From contig VYEH01000290.1 in the NCBI GenBank assembly GCA_009843005.1, positions 1 through 8,061 on the forward strand: a stretch of DNA of 8,061 nt. Reading direction: 5' to 3'. The position numbers and the translations under genes are program-made. Below the pieces are notes generated by a model, which saw nothing but the letters and a program-made list of their open reading frames with translations, did no database searches and was not told the origin of the DNA. Positions 5,057 to 8,061 of this stretch are shown here, piece after piece; positions within the stretch are counted from its first letter, which is position 1; every line of letters starts with the position of its first letter. This stretch comes from Pseudomonadota bacterium (GTDB lineage: Bacteria > Pseudomonadota > Gammaproteobacteria > Steroidobacterales > Rariloculaceae).

Positions 5057-6178
5057 ATGGCAAACGCTGAACGTCACGCGAGTGACGACATCCACGTCGA
5101 ATTCGAGAACATAGGCAAGAGCTACGATGGCCGCGTAATGGCCGTTCAGGACTTCAACCTGAGCGTGCGCCGGGGCGAGTTTCTCAGTTTGCTCGGGCCG
5201 TCCGGGTCCGGCAAGACCACCTGCCTGATGATGCTCGCCGGGTTCGAGGCGCCGACGACGGGCGCCATTCGCATTGCAGGGCGCTCCGTGCACGCGTTGC
5301 CGCCCCGCAAGCGCGGGATCGGCATGGTCTTCCAGGACTACGCGCTGTTTCCGCACATGACGGTTGCGGACAATCTCGCCTTTCCCCTGGATGTGCGCGG
5401 AATGTCCCGCGACGAGACCCGGGGTCTCGTTCGCCGCGCGCTGCGGCTGGTCCGACTGGAAGGCTTTGAGGGACGGCGTCCGGGCCAGTTGTCCGGTGGC
5501 CAGCAACAGCGCGTGGCCATCGCCCGGGCGCTGGTTTTCGAGCCCGACCTGGTGCTCATGGACGAACCGCTGGGAGCGCTCGACCGGCATCTGCGCGAGG
5601 AGATGCAGTACGAGATTCGCCGCATCCATCGGACCCTGGGCGTGACCATCGTCTACGTGACCCACGATCAGCAGGAAGCCATGGTCATGTCGGACCGGGT
5701 CGCGGTGCTGCGCGACGGGCGGATCGAGCAGGTGGCGCCGCCGGAGTCGCTGTACGAGGAGCCGGAACGGTCCTTCGTGGCGCGGTTCATCGGCGAGAAC
5801 AACCGCCTGCACGGACGCGTGTTGTCGATCGAAAAGGACATTTGCCGCGTGCGGGTAGGCGAGGACATCGTCCAGGCCATCCTCGTCGCGCCCTGCGAAC
5901 CCGGCGACGCCACCACGTTGTCGATTCGCCCCGCGCGAATCGCGGTGTCGCCCCGGCCGGGCCTGTACACCAACGAATTCGATGCGCGCATCCGGGACAT
6001 CACCTTTGTCGGCGATCACCTGCGAATCCGCGTGGAAGCCTGCGGGCGGGAGGACTTTGTCGCCAAGATCCCGAACATGGTGGGTCACGGTGCGGTGCTG
6101 GAAGGCGACGTGGTCCGGATCGGCTGGACGCCGACCGACTGCCGCGTACTGGATGCCGGCGAAGATCACGATGCGTAG
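5057..6178 (+). CDS. potA: ABC importer ATPase, polyamine (PotA) type
   Basis: This 373-residue ATP-hydrolysing subunit, on the cytoplasmic face of the membrane, powers a binding-protein-dependent importer. The nucleotide-binding domain is complete: Walker A GPSGSGKTT (47-55), Q-loop Gln93 in VFQDYALFPH, signature LSGGQQQR (145-152), Walker B LVLMDEP with Asp169/Glu170, D-loop GALD, and switch His203 in YVTHDQQEA. The linker FIGENNRLHG leads into a C-terminal TOBE-type regulatory domain to the end, with SIRPARIAV typical of the PotA/CysA/UgpC group. Length is close to E. coli PotA (378 aa). The two following permeases are of Pot type, which supports polyamine import. However, ATPases of this group also serve other small cationic or organic solutes, so the substrate and the symbol are provisional. 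The ribosome site upstream of the ATG is weak. The stop codon lies inside the next gene (8-bp overlap). Confidence 0.93.
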   Translation: MANAERHASDDIHVEFENIGKSYDGRVMAVQDFNLSVRRGEFLSLLGPSGSGKTTCLMMLAGFEAPTTGAIRIAGRSVHALPPRKRGIGMVFQDYALFPHMTVADNLAFPLDVRGMSRDETRGLVRRALRLVRLEGFEGRRPGQLSGGQQQRVAIARALVFEPDLVLMDEPLGALDRHLREEMQYEIRRIHRTLGVTIVYVTHDQQEAMVMSDRVAVLRDGRIEQVAPPESLYEEPERSFVARFIGENNRLHGRVLSIEKDICRVRVGEDIVQAILVAPCEPGDATTLSIRPARIAVSPRPGLYTNEFDARIRDITFVGDHLRIRVEACGREDFVAKIPNMVGHGAVLEGDVVRIGWTPTDCRVLDAGEDHDA

Positions 6179-7370
6179 CGCGGCCGAGAACCGGGCGCGT
6201 TTGCGCGCGGCGGGTTTGGCGCTTCCGCTGGTGGCGTTCGTGGGCGTGACCTTCGTCGCACCCCTGGTTTCGATGCTGGTGCGTAGCGTCTATGATCCCG
6301 TGGTCGCCGATGCACTGCCGGAAACGATTGCCCTGCTGGACGACTGGGACGGCATGAACGTGCCTGAAGAAGCGGTATTCGAAGCTGCGGCCCGGGAACT
6401 GCTCGTCGCGCAGGAGGAACGGACGATCGGTCAGATCGCCGGGCGGGTCAACCGCGTACAGGGCGGACTGCGCAGCGTTCTCGTCGTTTCCGCGCGTCGG
6501 TTGCGGGACGCTTCCGGCAGCGTCGGGCGCGATTCGATGGTGGATATCAATCCCGCCTGGGAGGAGGTGGAAACCTGGCACGCTCTGCGCACGGCGGGCG
6601 AGCGGTACACCACGAGGCACTATCTCGCAGCGGTCGACCTGACCCGGCTTCCTGATGGTTCGGTGGTGCGGCAGGCGCCGGACCGGCGAATCTACGTCCC
6701 CCTGTTCGTGCGCACCCTCATGGTGAGCTTGGGGGTCACGCTGTTGTGCCTCATTCTCGGCTATCCCCTGGCACACCTGATCGCGCACTCGCCGCCGCGT
6801 CGAGGCGGTCTCCTCCTGGCGCTGGTACTGGTGCCCTTCTGGACGTCCCTGCTCGTGCGCACGACCTCCTGGATCGTGCTGCTCCAGAATCAGGGCGTCG
6901 TCAACGACCTGCTGGTCGCCGCCGGATTTGTCGCCGACGACGCGCGGCTGGCCCTGATCTACAACATGACCGGCACCTTCGTGGCCATGACCCACGTGCT
7001 GCTGCCGTTCATGGTGCTGCCGCTCTACTCGGTCATGCACACGATCCCCCGATCGCACATGAGCGCCGCCGCCTCCCTCGGAGCCCGGCCCGGCCAGGCA
7101 TTCTGGCGCGTCTACTGGCCACAGTCGCTCCCGGGGGTGGGCGCCGGCTCCCTGTTGGTGTTCATCCTCGCCATCGGTTACTACATCACCCCGGCCCTGG
7201 TGGGAGGCAGCACCGGCCAACTGATCTCCAACATGGTGGCCTATCACATGCAGACGTCGCTGAACTGGGGGCTGGCGTCGGCGCTCGGGGGGATCATCCT
7301 GGTCTGCGTGAGCATCCTGTACATTCTCTACGACCGCGTCACCGGAGGCGGCCGCCTGGGCGTCACCTGA
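6171..7370 (+). CDS. potB: ABC importer permease, PotB type with long periplasmic insert
   Basis: The 399-residue inner-membrane subunit belongs to the binding-protein-dependent (MetI-like) permease family. TM1 spans about residues 13-37. Roughly 38-174 form a hydrophilic, charged segment predicted to face the periplasm. The standard permease core follows, with TM segments near 182-206, 213-235, 262-290, 322-345 and 368-390. The cytoplasmic EAA loop that docks on the ATPase is SAAASLGARPGQAF (298-311) followed by WPQSLPG; Gly304 is kept but the usual Glu is Ser298. E. coli PotB is about 275-285 aa, and the extra length is all in the TM1-TM2 insert. I recall a proteobacterial subfamily of roughly 400-420 aa with a similar insert. 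The ATG at 6171 was chosen because it overlaps the ATPase stop by 8 bp and starts just before TM1; the open frame upstream is a shadow. The polyamine substrate is inferred. Confidence 0.9.
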   Translation: MRSAAENRARLRAAGLALPLVAFVGVTFVAPLVSMLVRSVYDPVVADALPETIALLDDWDGMNVPEEAVFEAAARELLVAQEERTIGQIAGRVNRVQGGLRSVLVVSARRLRDASGSVGRDSMVDINPAWEEVETWHALRTAGERYTTRHYLAAVDLTRLPDGSVVRQAPDRRIYVPLFVRTLMVSLGVTLLCLILGYPLAHLIAHSPPRRGGLLLALVLVPFWTSLLVRTTSWIVLLQNQGVVNDLLVAAGFVADDARLALIYNMTGTFVAMTHVLLPFMVLPLYSVMHTIPRSHMSAAASLGARPGQAFWRVYWPQSLPGVGAGSLLVFILAIGYYITPALVGGSTGQLISNMVAYHMQTSLNWGLASALGGIILVCVSILYILYDRVTGGGRLGVT

Positions 7371-7398
7371 GGCGGCGGGCGTTCCGGAGTGACCTGAA

Positions 7399-8061
7399 AT
7401 GGCGGAAGCGGGCGGAATCGGACGTATGGGGCGGGCGGCCTACCGGGGCTATTGTGCGGGCGTACTGATCTTTCTGATCGCGCCGATCCTCGTGATCCTG
7501 CCCCTGAGTTTCAACGCCGAACCGTACTTCACCTTCACAGAGGGCATGCTCCGGCTGGACCCCGAGGCCTGGTCGCTGCGCTGGTACCGGGAAGTGGTCA
7601 CCGACGAGGCGTGGAGCGGCGCCCTGGCGAACAGCCTCATCGTCGGTACGGCCGCGACCGCGCTGGCCACGTTCCTGGGCACCCTGGCCGCGCTCGGCCT
7701 GTCCAGCCCGCATATGCCCGCTCGGCGCCTGGTGATGGGGTTTCTCATCTCCCCGCTGGTCACTCCCGTGATCATCGCCGCCGCAGGGATGTTTTTCTTT
7801 TACACGCGGCTCGGCCTCGGACAGACGCACATGGGATTGATACTGGCGCACGCGGCGCTCGGCACGCCCTTCGTCGTGATTACCGTGACCGCGACCCTGG
7901 CCGGCTACAACCACGACCTGACGCGCGCCGCGGCTTCGCTGGGAGCCGGACCCGTGCGCACCTTCCGCAGCGTTCAGCTTCCACTGATTGCGCCCGGCGT
8001 CATCTCGGGGGCGCTGTTCGCTTTCGCAACCTCGTTCGACGAAGTGGTCGTGGTGCTGTTC
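7399..8061 (+). CDS. potC: ABC importer permease, PotC type (partial, runs off the edge)
   Basis: The frame is open from ATG 7399 to the window end with no stop: 221 residues of a protein normally about 260-280 aa. GGAG at 7386-7389 lies 9 bases before the ATG, and the gap from the previous gene is 28 bp, so it is the third gene of the operon. Hydrophobic segments lie near 17-37, 75-101, 110-134, 146-166 and 197-218. After TM1 comes LPLSFNAEPYFTF, then the SLRWYREV segment typical of PotC/YdcV-type permeases. The EAA loop is RAAASLGAGPVRTFRSVQLP (176-195) with Gly182 conserved and the usual Glu replaced by Arg176, then the IAPGVISG and SFDEVVV stretches of the family. It should pair with the first permease to form the transmembrane channel. 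The substrate is inferred to be polyamine-like. Only the last transmembrane part is missing. Confidence 0.9.
   Translation, partial: MAEAGGIGRMGRAAYRGYCAGVLIFLIAPILVILPLSFNAEPYFTFTEGMLRLDPEAWSLRWYREVVTDEAWSGALANSLIVGTAATALATFLGTLAALGLSSPHMPARRLVMGFLISPLVTPVIIAAAGMFFFYTRLGLGQTHMGLILAHAALGTPFVVITVTATLAGYNHDLTRAAASLGAGPVRTFRSVQLPLIAPGVISGALFAFATSFDEVVVVLF

Noticed and set aside
5021..7247. Long minus-strand open frames antisense to the transporter genes (about 380-415 codons)
   Set aside because: The translations are histidine-, arginine- and glycine-rich with no domain signature. They are explained by high third-position GC in the plus-strand genes.

Overview
The window reads as a stretch of GC-rich proteobacterial chromosome, most likely gammaproteobacterial. 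Three things point that way: the divergent yicC / rph-rdgB arrangement, an E. coli-like hexameric-type citrate synthase, and E. coli-like Gmk and L31 sequences. The species cannot be named from the sequence. All nine protein-coding genes belong to well-known families. I see no phage, insertion sequence, CRISPR array, toxin-antitoxin pair or defence locus, and no convincing new multi-gene system.

Layout. Positions 1-125 are non-coding and hold a small palindromic repeat cluster. On the minus strand, yicC (763-1629, RNA-processing endoribonuclease family) is followed 4 bp later by gmk (126-758, guanylate kinase). A 193-bp divergent intergenic region (1630-1822) separates them from a plus-strand pair with a 4-bp overlap: rph (1823-2557, RNase PH) and rdgB (2554-3168, ITP/XTP pyrophosphatase). 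Next come two single genes with their own apparent promoters: rpmE (3257-3481, zinc-type ribosomal protein L31) and gltA (3660-4958, type II citrate synthase). From 5057 to the right edge lies an ABC importer operon of the polyamine (Pot) type: the ATPase (5057-6178), a first permease with an unusually long periplasmic insert (6171-7370), and a second permease (7399 onward) cut by the window edge. A substrate-binding protein gene is expected outside the window.

How the genes fit together. The left half is housekeeping RNA and nucleotide metabolism: RNA turnover (YicC), tRNA 3'-end trimming (RNase PH), GMP-to-GDP conversion (Gmk) and removal of damaged purine triphosphates (RdgB). rpmE and gltA supply a ribosomal protein and the entry enzyme of the TCA cycle. 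The transporter is a separate, probably operonic unit.

The least explained signals are non-coding. The gltA 5' leader can form an 8-bp plus 4-bp hairpin starting about five bases after the predicted transcription start, followed by two smaller hairpins. There is also a perfect 5-bp-arm dyad in the rpmE promoter spacer, and a palindrome cluster at the left edge.
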